Source: Semisulcospira habei (taxonomy: Eukaryota > Mollusca > Gastropoda > Semisulcospiridae). Taken from it: DNA of 64,000 bases. The stretch covers positions 162,808,760-162,872,759 of the forward strand of contig BTPG01000003.1 of NCBI GenBank assembly GCA_036245525.1, given 5' to 3'. The notes below the pieces were generated by a model. The model ran no database searches, had not been told where the DNA came from, and was given only the letters and a program-made list of their open reading frames with translations. The position numbers and the translations under genes are program-made. Below are positions 32,501 to 43,862 of the stretch, piece by piece (positions within the stretch are counted from its first letter, which is position 1; every line of letters starts with the position of its first letter).

Positions 32501-33485
32501 ATGACGCTGCCCTCGTTGCACACACAGAGAGAGCCTTGCAGCGCATTACGTCCTGCTTCGCAGATGCTGCCCAGTTCTTTGGACTTGAGGTCAGTCTGAA
32601 AAAGACAGAGGTCCTTCATCAGCCGGCACCCAAGGAAGAGCATCGCCCTCCCCACATCACCATCGGCGAGTCCGAACTGAAGTCTGTACACCAGTTTACC
32701 TACCTTGGCTGCATCATCACGTCAGACGCCAAGCTGGACAAGGAGCTGGACAACAGGCTGGCAAAAGCGAACAGTGCTTTCGGGCGACTATTCAAGCGGG
32801 TGTGGCACAATCAACAGCTGAAAAAAGGCACCAAGATCAGCGTGTACAGAGCTGTCGTCCTCACCACCCTGCTGTACGGTTCCGAGTCCTGGGCCCTCTA
32901 CCGCAGCCAACTACGACTCATCGAACGCTTTCACCAGCGCTGCCTGCGTACCATCCTCAGCATTCACTGGAGTGACTATGTCACCAACGTCGAGGTCCTT
33001 GAACAGGCGGAAACTGTGAACATCGAGGCTTTGCTGCTGCGGACACAGCTTCGCTTGGCGGGGCACGTCTCCAGGATGGAGGATCATCGCCTACCCAAGA
33101 TCACTCTGTTCGGCGAGCTCGCCACTGGACACCGAGACAGAGGGGCACCAAAGAAGAGATACAAAGACGGTCTCAAGAAGTCACTTAGTGCCTGCCAAAT
33201 CGACCACCGCCAGTGGTCTTCGCTTGCTGCGGACCGTGACACCTGGCGCTCCACCATCCACAAGGCAGCCGTCTTCTTTGAGGACTCTCGCAGAGCTAAC
33301 CTTAAGGACAAGCGGCTCAGAAGAAAAAACAGAGTTGTCGTAACTCAGAACCCTGGCCAGACCTTCCCCTGCAGCCACTGCGGTCGAACCTGCCTGTCCC
33401 GGATTGGCCTCCGCAGCCACGAAAATGCCTGCAGACGACGTGGGCAAGCCCTATAGAATCTTCGTTCGCGAAGTCAAGCCAAGAG
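29575..33485 (+). mobile_element. RTE-like LINE-A, copy 1
   Basis: A near full-length match to copy 2 (38591-42515), with about 670 bases of 5' leader, one long coding region and almost no 3' UTR. It ends at the same GTCAAGCCAAGAG terminus, just after a CTTCG-TTCG-CGAAG hairpin (33460-33473), without poly(A). The lineage is judged as RTE-like from motif style (AP endonuclease with ACWNIRTMLD, RT with GKAAGIDGIPPEIWKHGG). It lies in the sense orientation in intron 15. Confidence 0.85.
30244..33456 (+). pseudogene. LINE-A copy 1 ORF: endonuclease, RT, C-terminal zinc finger (broken)
   Basis: It starts ATG at 30244 (MTTTTGLNVACWNIRTML). Endonuclease blocks: ALSEVRLPEEGSLQE, SDFNARVGQD, HLIDYVLV and HTDHRLV. 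A C tract adds a proline run. An extra base in an A run near 31325 shifts the frame. RT: GIDGIPPEIW, CSNYRGITLLSIAGKI, FVDLTKAFDTV, a deletion of about 30 bases near 32248 (second frameshift), GVKQGCVLAPTLF and FADDAALVAH. The C-terminus carries a Cys/His finger (CSHCGRTCLSRIGLRSHENAC). Copy 2 supplies the missing segment. Confidence 0.85.
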
Positions 33486-33810
33486 GTAATGATGGAGCAT
33501 TTTCTACAGTATGTTATGCGTCGTATTCTCTCTCTCTCTCTCTCGCTCTCTACCCCCACCGGGTCTGCCCTAGGGGACCTTGGTGGGGTTGTCTACTTTT
33601 TAGTTCCTGGGGTCACCTTGTCTAACCCCTGCAAGGTGGGTTCTACCCTTTTGGGGGTTTGTATTTCTGTCTTTCTGGTCCATTCATCTGTATTTTTCTT
33701 TTGAAATTCTCCCTGCTGTCTGCGCTTCTTGCAGTTCTTTTCTTCATTTAGCGCAGGCACGTCCTGAGAAGGCCTTTGTCGCTTGCGGGACGTAAAGCAA
33801 TCTATACTCA

Positions 33811-33901
<91 letters not shown>

Positions 33902-33904
33902 GCA

Positions 33905-33967
<63 letters not shown>
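33486..33967 (+). mobile_element. SINE family 'CCCACCGGGT' copy 2 flanked by CT and CT/CA microsatellites
   Basis: After a CT tract (33529-33553) a diverged copy of the SINE seen at 14744 and 57133 runs to about 33805 (CACCGGGTCTGCCCT, TTTTTAGTTCCTGGGGTC, GCAGGCACGTCCTGAGAA, GACGTAAAGCAATC). A long CT then CACG/CA repeat follows (33808-33967). Confidence 0.8.
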
Positions 33968-33969
<2 letters not shown>

Positions 33970-34104
33970 GGCACACACACACAGACAACTTAATTGGCTC
34001 CTGAAATAAATGCTCATTCATAGACACCGTTTATTTTAAAGTAACTTTGATGGCCATGTTGAGCGCTTTTCTCGTGTTTTTTTAATAGTTTTGCTGAACA
34101 AGTT

Positions 34105-34668
34105 TTGAGTTTGTCCTGCATGATGGGAGATGAGCTAGAAGCGATAGACGGGAGCTTTCTTGAGATTGAGAGTGAAGATCCAACACCCGAGACAGCACCA
34201 CAAGGTCCTAAAGCAAGAAAATGTGTATGTGATGTCTGTGGTCTTTCAATGGCACCAAAGTACGGTCCTGAACGCCATAAACGACTAAAACACTTACACC
34301 AGGAGAACGTGTTATGCCCAAAGACAGGATGTGGTAAAACTTTCCACGGTTTTGATAATCTCACTCTCCAGCTGAGCTCAGTGCACACGTCCAACAAATC
34401 CTTTACCTGTGAGAAATGCGGGAAAAGGTTCGGTGTTCGAAAATACAAGCAGGAACACCGAAAGAGGTGCCAGCAAATTACTTATGAATGTAATCATTGC
34501 GACAGAGCGTTCTCAAATAGAGCCTCCCTCTTTGACCACAAGAATAGGGACCATGAAGGCTTCAGTTTTAAGTGTGTCTGTGGTAGAGTGTTTCAGTGGA
34601 GTTGTGGCTTGCGGCGGCACAAAAAGGGTTGTAATTTTGTGCCTTCGCAGGCAAGCACTGCCACATAA
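34105..34668 (+). CDS. Single-exon C2H2 zinc-finger ORF
   Basis: An ORF of 187 codons with an acidic N-terminus (GDELEAIDGSFLEIESED) and about five zinc-finger-like modules: CDVCGLSMAPKYGPERHKRL, CPKTGCGKTFHGFDNL, CEKCGKRFGVRKYKQEH, CNHCDRAFSNRASLFDH and CVCGRVFQWSCGLRRH. Finger 2 has Gln where the first His is expected (NLTLQLSSVH), and fingers 3 and 5 end in Cys rather than His. No TE motif is attached. It sits inside intron 15 of the host gene, between LINE-A copy 1 and element X. It could be an intronless gene, a retrocopy, or the last exon of a spliced gene. No poly(A) remnant was seen. Confidence 0.55.
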   Translation: MSLSCMMGDELEAIDGSFLEIESEDPTPETAPQGPKARKCVCDVCGLSMAPKYGPERHKRLKHLHQENVLCPKTGCGKTFHGFDNLTLQLSSVHTSNKSFTCEKCGKRFGVRKYKQEHRKRCQQITYECNHCDRAFSNRASLFDHKNRDHEGFSFKCVCGRVFQWSCGLRRHKKGCNFVPSQASTAT

Positions 34669-35387
34669 GGCATAGGCTCTTTTCACAGGGCGATTTATTC
34701 GTTCAAAAATGAGTGAATGCTTGGCGGGATTTGAGGGGGGGGGGGGGGGGAGGGAAAGGGGGGTGTCATTTTTTACGGATTGAAAATTAGCCTATCATTC
34801 GTTTTTTAGTTTGCCATGTAGACTCATACGGGAGAGTGTCACGACACGGGTTTTTTTCCCCTATTTTTGTAGGGGAGTTAAATTTAGAGGGGTGACAGGG
34901 ATTAGTTAGTCACCGGACGTAAAGGTAGTTTAGGTGAGTTATTTGGCCTTTACACGGGAATTTGCTGCCGTGCGAGAATTCGGAGGACGGCGTGACGCAC
35001 GTGATCGCTCATTCTGCGCGATCGGGTGGTCTCCGTTTCATGTGAAATATCACACGATTTACTGAGCGCATGTTTGCTAAACCGTACGATATTCAAATTG
35101 TTAGTCAGTCGCTTTTCCAGCAGCGAGCGACTGAAGTCGGTCGTTTTTCCCAACAGTCTCCTGGGGGGTAGGGGGGGGGGGGGGAGTCGGTCGGTCTTTT
35201 AGGCGTGGTTCGCCATTAGCTGAAGGCCTCAAGCAGCTGTGTCATTCGTTTGTAACGGCCCTGTGATACGGCTCTGGTCGCTCCGGAGGAAGGAGAGGAG
35301 AGCTGCGACGACTTAACCCCTGGCTTGTCTTGTCGTTGTTTGTCTTCGTCCCAGCCGGGGCGTTTTCACGGATGGCAGTAAGTACAC

Positions 35388-37680
35388 TGCATTAGCAAGA
35401 ACTTAGAAGATCCCTTCAAGATGTTCGAGTGAGGAGGGGGGCAGATGTCGCCTCAGACCACCATCTGCTTACCTTAAGAATAAAGCTCAAGTTAAAGAAA
35501 AGCCGCACAGAGACAACAAGAAGACAGCGCTATGATGTAGGCCTCCTGAGAGAGACTGGAGTGAGAGAAGAGTTCAAACTGGTGCTGTCTAACCGGTTTC
35601 AAGCGCTACAGGAGCTATTAAATGAAGAGGGGGGCACCACAGAGTAGCAGTGGAAGGCAGTTAGAGAGGCGCTGAACTCAACCTGCAAAGACACTGTAGG
35701 GTTCAGGAAAAACCATCACAAGGACTGGCTGTCGGCACAGACCTTGAAGAAGATAGAACTGAGGAAGCTGAAGAAAGCAGTTGTCAACAACAGTCGCACG
35801 AGAGCAGCCAAAGCAAGGGCACAGGAGGAATACCCGGAAGCCAACCGCGAGGTGAAGAGGAGTATCAGGGCAGACAAGAGGGCCTACACAGACAGCCTGG
35901 CAGCAGAGGCAGAAAAGGCAGCAGGCAGCGGCAACATGAAACAGCTCTACGACATTACCAGAAGATTGGCGGGCAAGTATGGCCATACAGAAAGACCAGT
36001 AAAAGACAAAGAAGGCAAGCCTATTGCAGACAGAGCAGACCAACTCGACAGATGGGTCGAGTATTTTGAAGAGTTACTGAACAGACCCAGCCCACCCGAC
36101 CCCCCTGACATCCAGCCAGCAGAGACCGACCTACCCATCAGCTGTGACAGACCCAGCCGGGAAGAGATCAGAAGAGAAGTGGCATTTTTGAAGAACGGCA
36201 AAGCAGTAGTGCCAGATGGCATCCCAGCGGAGTCTCTGAAAGCAGACCTAGAGACGACAGTAGAGATGCTGTACCCACTGTTTGGAAAGATCTGGGAAGA
36301 GGAGGTGATGCCGGCTGACTGGAAGGAGGGGTACCTAATCAAGCTTCCCAAGAAAGGCGACCTCAGCAAGTGTTCCAACTACAGGGGAATCACCTTGCTG
36401 TCAGTACCAGGAAAGGTCTTCAACAGGATCATCCTGGAGAGAATGAAGAGCTCAGTTGACCCCCAGCTGAGAGACCAGCAAGCAGGATTCAGGAAAAATC
36501 GATCATGTACAGACCAGATCGCCACTCTCCGCATCATCGCGGAACAGTCTCTGGAGTGGAGCTCCCCGCTGTACGTCAACTTTGTGGATTACGAGAAAGC
36601 ATTTGACAGCGTGGACCAAGAGACTCTGTGGAAACTCCTACGACACTACGGTGTACCCACAAAGCTCGTCCGCCTGATCAAGAGCAGCTACGATGGCATG
36701 ACATGTCGCGTGATCCACGAAGGGCATTTCACCAGGGAGCTCCAGGTCAGAACCGGTGTCATGCAGGGTGTTTGCTGTCTCCGTTCCTCTTCCTACTGGC
36801 CATAGTCTGGGTCATGAAGAGGACCACAGAGCACAGACGAAGTGGAATACAGTGGACACTGTGGACACAGCTTGACGACCTCGATTTTGCAGACGACTTG
36901 GCTTTACTGTCCCACACTCATCAACAAATGCAGGACAAGACCACGAGGCTTGCTGACATCTCGTCCCAAGTGGGCCTCACCATCCACAAACAGAAAACAA
37001 AGACAATGAGGCTGAACGCAACCAGGGAAGAACCAGTCTTGCTTGCTGGCACCCCGTTGGAGGAGGTGGAGTCCTTCACCTATCTCGGGAGCATCATAGA
37101 CAAAAAAGGCGGCACTGATGCAGATGTCAGAGCACGAATCGGTAAAGCCAGAGCAGCCTTTCTCCAGTTGAAAAAAGTGTGGAGTTCCAGAGAGCTGTCA
37201 CAACAAACCAAAGTCCGGATTTTCAACTCCAACGTAAAAGCAGTTCTCCTATATGGAGCAGAGACTTGGAGATTGACAAAAACCACAGTCAACAGAGTAC
37301 AGATCTTCATAAACAGTTGCCTTAGAAGAATTTTGAAGATCCACTGGCCAGAGAAGATCAGCAACGTCAGACTCTGGGAGAGAACAGAGCAGATAACAGC
37401 AGAGAATGAAATTGGGCGAAGAAGATGGGGATGGATTGGTCACAGTCTGAGAAAGCCAGCTTCCAGTATCACTATGCAGGCATTGTCATGGAACCCCCAG
37501 GGAAAGAGGAAAAGAGGCAGGCCGAGAAACACCTGGCGTCGAGACCTCCAAGCAGACATCAAGAGACTGGGACTGGGAACCACCTGGAGTAAAATCGAAG
37601 GAGAAGCACAGGACAGGAGTCGCTGAAGGTCTTTCGTCGACGGCCTATACCCGGGGAGGAGTGACAGGCGTATGTAAGTA
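35388..37680 (+). mobile_element. LINE-B (RTE-like), 5'-truncated, inside element X
   Basis: Bounded by an 11-bp duplication AGTAAGTACAC (35377-35387 and 37681-37691). The 3' end is a GTAA tandem, TGTAAGTAAGTA. The 5' end falls at the end of the endonuclease domain (ASDHHLL), so most of the EN is absent. Confidence 0.85.
35430..37650 (+). pseudogene. LINE-B reverse transcriptase ORF (broken)
   Basis: After an in-frame TAG at about 35645 the frame reads AVREALNSTCKDTVGF and then a long [72 protein letters not shown] and [10 protein letters not shown] frameshift near 36765 moves it to [84 protein letters not shown] and [16 protein letters not shown]. It stops at 37624, where family members usually have Trp. 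Non-functional. Confidence 0.85.
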
Positions 37681-38590
37681 AGTAAGTACACGCAACAATT
37701 CTTTAGTGGCCATTTGCTCGGGGGGGGGGGGGGGGGGGGGTGTTCTGTGTTTGCTTGTTCTGATATTATTATTATTTTTGTTAGTGCGTATTGGGGCGGG
37801 GTGGGGGGTGGGGGGACAAGTGTAAGAATGTAGAAATAAATGCCATTTATTGTATTTGGTAGTATCTAGCCGGAGGGTAAAGTCGGAAGTGAGTCATGTG
37901 GTGACGTGTAAATATGCGTTTTGTGAGTTTGAATTTATTGTTGTGGGAGAGAGGTGAAGGAATATAGAAGACGGCAATTGAAATTGCGGGAGGGGTGATG
38001 TGATTACCTTTCTGTTGTTGTTAGTTATTTATATGTGTATTTTTGCACCTGTGTTTTAGTGCATCCAAATCCAACGGTCTAAAATTAAAAAAAACCTAAA
38101 GAACCGGCTAAATCCCCCCGCCGTGCTGTGCGGAAGGCCTGGGTGGTTCATTGTGAGTGGAGGCTGGCTGTGTCACTCCGCCTGGTGGGTCTACGACGCC
38201 GAACCTGAGCGCTGTTGCGAGTGTCGCGGCACGCCCCGTGTTTAGCCAGGTCGGGTCGTCCCATTCAGTAATTTCTAACTTATTTAAGAAAAGTCTTGGT
38301 TATTTGTAAACTTGTAAAGGACGACGTGAGATTGATTTCATCTCCTCGTAGTGACAATGTTGTGAGAGGAGCTTTGTCGCAGTGACAGAAGGATTTTGAA
38401 ATATTGTATTATTTAAAAGCAGCCCTGTGTTACGAAAGCCCTTATCGCGGAAGCAAGAGCGTTAAGCTGAGCTGAGCTTGACGGTTGTGCTTCCGTCGAG
38501 AAGGTCCTGTGACTTGTGAACTATTATTTCATTTATGCTTTATTAAGGGTATCCGTTTCATTGTATGTTTGATATTGTGTTATTTGAAAT

Positions 38591-41500
38591 CTCTTGGCTT
38601 GACTTCGCGAACGAAGATTTTATAGGAGTTGCCCACGACGTCTGCAGGCTTGTTCGTGGCTGCGGAGGCCAATCCGAGACAGGCAGGTTCGACCGCAGTG
38701 GCTGCATGGGAAGGTATGGCCAGGGTTCTGAGCTGCGGCATCTCTGTTTTTTCTCCTGAGCCGCTTGTCCTTAAGGCTAGCTCTGTGAGAGTCCTCAAAG
38801 GAGACAGCTGCCTTGTAAATGGTGGAGCGCCAGGTGTCACGGTCCGCAGCAAGCGAAGACCACTGGTGGTGGTCGATTTGGCAGGCACTAAGTGACTTCT
38901 TGAGACAGTCTTTGTATCTCTTCTTTGGTGCCCCTCTGTCACGGTGTCCAGTAGCAAGCTCGCCGAACAGGGTGATCTTTGATAGGCGATGATCCTCCAT
39001 CCTGGAGACATGCCCCGCCCAGCGGAGCTGTGTCCGCAGCAGCAAAGCCTCGATGCTCACAGTTTCAGCCTGTTCAAGGACCTCGACGTTGGTGACATAG
39101 TCACTCCAGTGAATGCTGAGGATGGTACGCAGGCAGCGCTGGTGGAAGCGTTCGAGGAGTCGTAGTTGGCTGCGGTAGAGGGCCCAGGACTCGGAACCAT
39201 ACAGCAGGGTGGTGAGGACCACAGCTCTGTACACGCTGATCTTGGTGCCTGTTTTCAGCTGTTGATTATGCCACACCCGCTTGAAAAGTCGCCCGAAAGC
39301 GCTGTTCGCTTTTGCCAGCCTGCTGTCAAGCTCCTTGTCCAGCTTGGCGTCCGACGTGATAATGCAGCCAAGGTAAGTAAACTGGTGCACTGAATTTAGT
39401 TCAGACTCGCCAATGGTGATGTGAGGAGGGCGATACACTGTCTTGGGTGCCGGCTGATGGAGGACCTCTGTCTTTTTCAGACTGACCTCGAGTCCAAAGA
39501 GCTGGGCAGCATCTGCGAAGCAAGACGTGATGCGCTGCAGGGCTCTCTCTGTGTGTGCAACGAGGGCAGCATCATCAGCAAAAAGCAGCTCACGAATCAT
39601 TTGGTCTAGGGTTTTCGTGTGGGCCTGCAGTCGTCTGAGGTTGAACAGGCTGCCATCGAGACGATACCTGATGTACACTGCATCGTCATCATCGAGGTCC
39701 ACTGTGGCCTGCTTCAACATCATGCTAAAAAAGATGGTGAAGAGGGTCGGTGCCAGCACGCAGCCCTGCTTTACGCCGTTGAGAATAGGGAATGGTTCTG
39801 AGAGGTCATTGTTGAGTCTGACCTGGCCTTGCTGGTCCTCGTGTAGCTGGACAATCATGTTGAGGAACTTTGGGGGACAGCCAAGTCGCTCCAGGATCTG
39901 CCACATGCCTTGCCTGCTCACAGTGTCGAACGCTTTTGTTAGGTCGACAAATGTTATGTACAGCCCTTTGTTCTGCTCGCGGCACTTCTCCTGTAGCTGT
40001 CTCAGCACAAAGACCATATCGGTGGTGCTCCTGTTTGCTCTGAAGCCACACTGGCCCTCTGGGAGTTGGTCTTCTGCGATGGCAGGTACCAGCCGATTCA
40101 GGAGGAGCCTTGCAAGGATTTTCCCAGCAATGGACAGCAGGGTAATTCCCCGATAGTTGGAACAGTCAGACTTCTCGCCTTTGTTCTTGTACAGGGTGAT
40201 AACGACTGCATCACGGAGATCTTTTGGTAGTGTTCCTTCCTCCCAGCAGCAGAGAAAAAGGTCATGGAGCTTGTTGTGCAGTGCTGTGCCTCCATGTTTC
40301 CAGATCTCTGGCGGTATTCCATCAATGCCTGCTGCTTTGCCACTCTTGAGCTGGTGGATGGCTGTGAGGGTCTCTTCAGCGGTGGGCGGTTCGTCCAATT
40401 CAACCTTTACTGGGAGGTGTGGGATTTGTAGGACGACTGCTTCTTGAACAGTGCGCTCAGCGCTGAAGAGGCTCTGAAAGTATTCCGACCAGCGGTTCAA
40501 GATGGAGGTATTATCTGTGAGGAGTGCCTGGCCATTCGCGCTTCGCAGGGGACTTTGTACCAGATGCCTGGGGCCATACACTGCTTTCAGTGCTTCGTAG
40601 AAGCCCCTGTAGTCACCATTGTCAGCGCAAAGCTGGGTCCTCTGTGCAAGTCTGGTCCACCACTCATTCTGGAGATCTCTGAGCTTGCGCTGGAGACTGC
40701 TGCAGACGAGGCGGAAGGCAGACTTCTTCACAGGGCAGGAAGGCTGGGCTAGGTGGGCCTGATGGGCGGCTCTTTTTTTTGCTAGGTGTTCCTGGATCTC
40801 TATATCGTTTTCGTCAAACCAGTCTTTGTTCTTCTTTCTGGCGAAACCCAAGACTTCTGCAGAGGATTTTGCAATAGCAGTTTTCAGTTGTTCCCAAAGT
40901 GTTTCAGGGGAGGAGTCTACTGGGTCCGCTGTGTCTTTGAGCCTGCGCTGTAAATCTGTCTGAAAGGCAGCTTTCACATCGTCACGCTGAAGGCTGGCAA
41001 CATCAAGCTTTTTCTTGGGGGGCCCCCATTTCTTGGGTTTTGGCTTGAAGTGGAGCCTGAGTTTGCAGCGGACAAGGCGGTGGTCAGTGTGGCACTCTGC
41101 GCTGGGCATCACTCTGGTGAGGAGGACGTCACTGCGGTCCCTCTGACGCACTAGGACATAGTCGATAAGGTGCCAGTGTTTGGAGCGAGGATGCATCCAG
41201 GTGGTCTTTCGACTGTCCTTTTGCTGAAAAGTAGTGTTGGTGATGACCAGTTGCTGCTCCGCACAGAACTCCAACAGTAGGCGGCCATTGTCATTGCAGT
41301 TCCCCACGCATGCTTGCCGAGGACTCCTTTCCAGGCTTCAGAGTCCTGGCCCACTCTGGCGTTGAAGTCGCCAAGGATGATGACTTTGTCGTCTGCAGGG
41401 GTACTCTGTAGGAGGCTGCGCAGGTCAGTGTAAAACTTGTCCTTTTCAGCAGGCTCTGCCAGGAGGGTTGGGGAGTACACACTGAGAAGGGTGACGTGTT

Positions 41501-42515
41501 GCTGGTGTCTCAGTGGGAGGCGCATGGACATGATGCGGTCTGAGTGGCCCGTTGGTAGGTTTTCCAGCTTAGTCGCAATGGATGTCTTGACCATGAAACC
41601 CACGCCTGAGAGCCGTCTTTCTGATGCAGGCCTGCCTGACCAGTAGAGGGTGTACCCAGCACCAAGTTCTTGGAGGCTGCCTTCGTCCGGAAGGCGTACT
41701 TCGCTGAGCGCGGCGATGTCGATGTTTAACCTCCGCAATTCATGGACAATGAGGGCAGAGCGACGTTCAGGGCGTCCGCTGTCTGCTTTGTCGAGCATGG
41801 TTCGGACGTTCCAGCATGCTACGTTGAGTCCGGTCGTGGTCGTCATGAGAGTGGATCCGTTATTCTTTCTTGTTTTTTTACCGCAGGAGAAGATGCCCGT
41901 TGACCGCGGCTAGCCAACTGGGGTTGCGAGGGGACGAGCTTTGGTTAGGCCACCTTTTCTAGGCCCCTCTCCGTGTGGAGCAAGCAGTGTTGTCCCTAGA
42001 GAAGGCTGCTTGGTCGTTCAGGGTGTGCCGAGTGATGTTGTCATCCCCAGGTCAACATCAGGCGACCAATATCCTGAACCGCCTGCATGCAGGTTTGAGA
42101 CTGCGGCTTCCAGTGACATCTTTCACCTGCCGTTTCGCCCCTCGCCCGTCGCTACAGGACTTGGAATGGTCGGTGTCATGGTCCGTGGACGTTTCCTAAA
42201 GCCTGCGCGGTGGAGCTTTTTGTTGGAGTGCAGTGTGCGCAGTACTGGCCCCACCCTTTAAACCCTTGGTTCATCTGCCATGGCCTAGCAAGCTGGGACG
42301 ATGGCATCGAGGTCCTCGGGTCGTAGGTTTTATATCAGACTGTCCTTGTCCTAGTCTCTGGCTCAAAAGCCTTCCCCGGAGACACGGGGGCTTTGATGTC
42401 AGGGGTTTCCTCCCTTAGCCTTTCCGCAGCCAAGCGGCCAGGCCTGCAAGGCAGCAGGCGACTCGTGGAGGGCGGGGTCGTCTATGTCCCGTGCAGATGT
42501 GAACATCTGCCCACT
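38591..42515 (-). mobile_element. RTE-like LINE-A, copy 2, with a 43-bp target duplication
   Basis: The flanks carry an exact 43-base direct repeat (38548-38590 and 42516-42558, beginning GGTATCCGTTTCATTG), which belongs to element X and occurs once in X copy 1-like sequence. The element therefore measures 3925 bp. Its 5' end is AGTGGGCAGATG (minus strand at 42515); its 3' end is the CTTCG-TTCG-CGAAG hairpin plus GTCAAGCCAAGAG with no A tail. Very similar to copy 1 but inverted relative to it. Confidence 0.92.
38620..41846 (-). pseudogene. LINE-A copy 2 ORF: endonuclease, RT, zinc finger (one frameshift)
   Basis: ATG at 41846 opens the endonuclease (MTTTTGLNVACWNVRTML, ALSEVRLPDEGSLQE, GDFNARVGQD). 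One base is missing near 41305 (GGCAAGCATGCGTGGGG here, GGCAAGCATGGCGTTGGG in copy 1), which shifts the frame. The rest is then open to 38620 for about 890 codons: HLIDYVLVRQRDRSD, GKAAGIDGIPPEIWKHGG, QCGFRANRSTTDMVF, FVDLTKAFDTVSR, NGVKQGCVLAPTLFTIFF, LFADDAALVAH, LLYGSESWALYRS and the C-terminal finger CSHCGRTCLSRIGLRSHEQAC. Only this defect was seen, so the insertion is probably recent. Confidence 0.88.
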
Positions 42516-43420
42516 GGTATCCGTTTCATTGTATGTTTGATATTGTGTTATTTGAAATACTGTGTTATTTAAAGGAGCCATGTGCTATGAAGGTCTTTAT
42601 TGCGGAAACGAAAGCATTCATTTAATTTGAACGCGTCGTTCGTGCTCCCGCGGAGGAGATTCAGTAGCTTGTGGATTATATTAGTTTTCTCAATCTTTTG
42701 AATTTTATTAGGGATATTTGTTTTATTATATATTGGTGGTTGTTGTGTATTGTGTATGTCGGATATTTATGCTGGGGAGTTCGGACGTGTGTGCGTGTGA
42801 ATGTGATGTGTGAGTGCGTGGTTAGGATTGAGTGAGAATATCTGGATTATTGTTAGTTTTATATGTAATAAATGTTGTCGTAATTGTTCCACTGGTGTTT
42901 GTGTTAGGTTTGGGTTAGTTGTTCTCGAGTGGTAGCGCTCATAGTTCGCGCCCCGGAAGCGGTGGTCGTGAGTAATCGTCATGACCATTAAAAAACCAGG
43001 TGCTAATTTGACCAGGAATCACTGAAGAAATGAAACTGAAAAACCGGCAAATGGATGGCTTAAAAAAATCTTGTTTCTTTTTTTTTGATACATGTAGCTC
43101 AAGTGGTTCAAATTAATTTATCACCTTTTAAAACTTGCGTACCACACAGATCCGCATTAGGCCTGCACATTGCCACTGATTCGCAACGGTGCGATCTTTG
43201 GCTATGACGTTTTCCCGTCCAAATCCTGTATATGTTCTGTGGTAGCCTTATATTCGGAAAATGTTGATATAGATTGTGCAAGTCGTGGTCATTTTGAGAC
43301 TAAGAGTAGGCTGTCGTTGTGCGGTTTACTCTGCTAGTTTCAAAAGTAGAAATAGTATCCCTGGTGAAATGTTTCGTAATCAGTATCTGAACTTCGTGAC
43401 ATTTAAATTTTTTTAATTAG

Positions 43421-43564
43421 GTTCATTCACATAAGAACAAGAGCCACATATCCTTACCACAGAAATCGCCTCTGAATGATCCGGTGCCGGAGCAACGTCA
43501 GTTGTCACTAGAGGTCACTGAACTGAACTCGATGGTCACTGAACTCGAAGGAGAGACTGAAGAT
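43421..43564 (+). CDS. Host coiled-coil gene, exon 16
   Basis: Acceptor TTTTTTTTAATTAG, donor GAAGAT|gtgcga. Phase 0 at both ends, 48 codons. Starts VHSHKNKSHISLPQKSP and ends TELNSMVTELEGETED. The next in-frame stop (43609) lies after the donor. The splice sites are moderate, but phase matches microexon 15 and exon 17, and the Glu/Leu-rich end fits the coiled coil. Confidence 0.65.
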
Positions 43565-43613
43565 GTGCGATTGTGCTATTTAGCACACACGCGTATGCAC
43601 GCACGCACGTAAT

Positions 43614-43772
43614 TGGGGAGCTGCGTGGCTCGGTGGTAGAGCGTTCGACTTCCGACCGAAAGATCACGGGTTCAAATTCAGCTGGGGTCAAATTTTGTAC
43701 AGACCCTATTTTGGTGCCCCGTCTATGAAATCACCTTCGTGGTGGACAAAAGACGTTAAGCCATAAACGTTT
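43614..43772 (+). mobile_element. tRNA-derived SINE
   Basis: The tRNA-like head has an A-box GTGGCTCGGTGGTAGAGCG and a B-box GGGTTCAAATTC, followed by an unrelated body ending in GACAAAAGACGTTAAGCC. The body and its position 50 bases after exon 16 argue for a SINE rather than a working tRNA gene. CACG/CA repeats follow (43775-43820). Confidence 0.75.
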
Positions 43773-43862
43773 TAACGCACGCACGGACGCACACACACAC
43801 ACACGCGCGCGCACACACACTGATCGTTGTAATCAAGTAAACACACCAACTTGATCAACATA

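Larger units (their letters stand above)
34837..42954 (+). mobile_element. Element X copy 2, split by LINE-B and LINE-A copy 2
   Basis: Segments 34837-35387, 37681-38590 and 42516-42954 line up in order with the reverse complement of 7760-9364. The first begins TGTCACGACACGGG; the last ends TTCGCGCCCC. Landmarks: AAATTTAGAGGGGTGACAG, GCGCGATCGGGTGGT, GAATATAGAAGACGGCAATT, GTGGAGGCTGGCTGTGTCAC and GAGTGGTAGCGCTC. Removing the two LINEs restores an element of about 1.9 kb. A G tract lies at 37720-37740. Not coding. Confidence 0.75.

Noticed and set aside
30532..33447. Antisense ORFs across LINE-A
   Set aside because: Shadows of the RT and endonuclease frames; no own motifs. The same holds for plus-strand ORFs over copy 2 (38629-42418).
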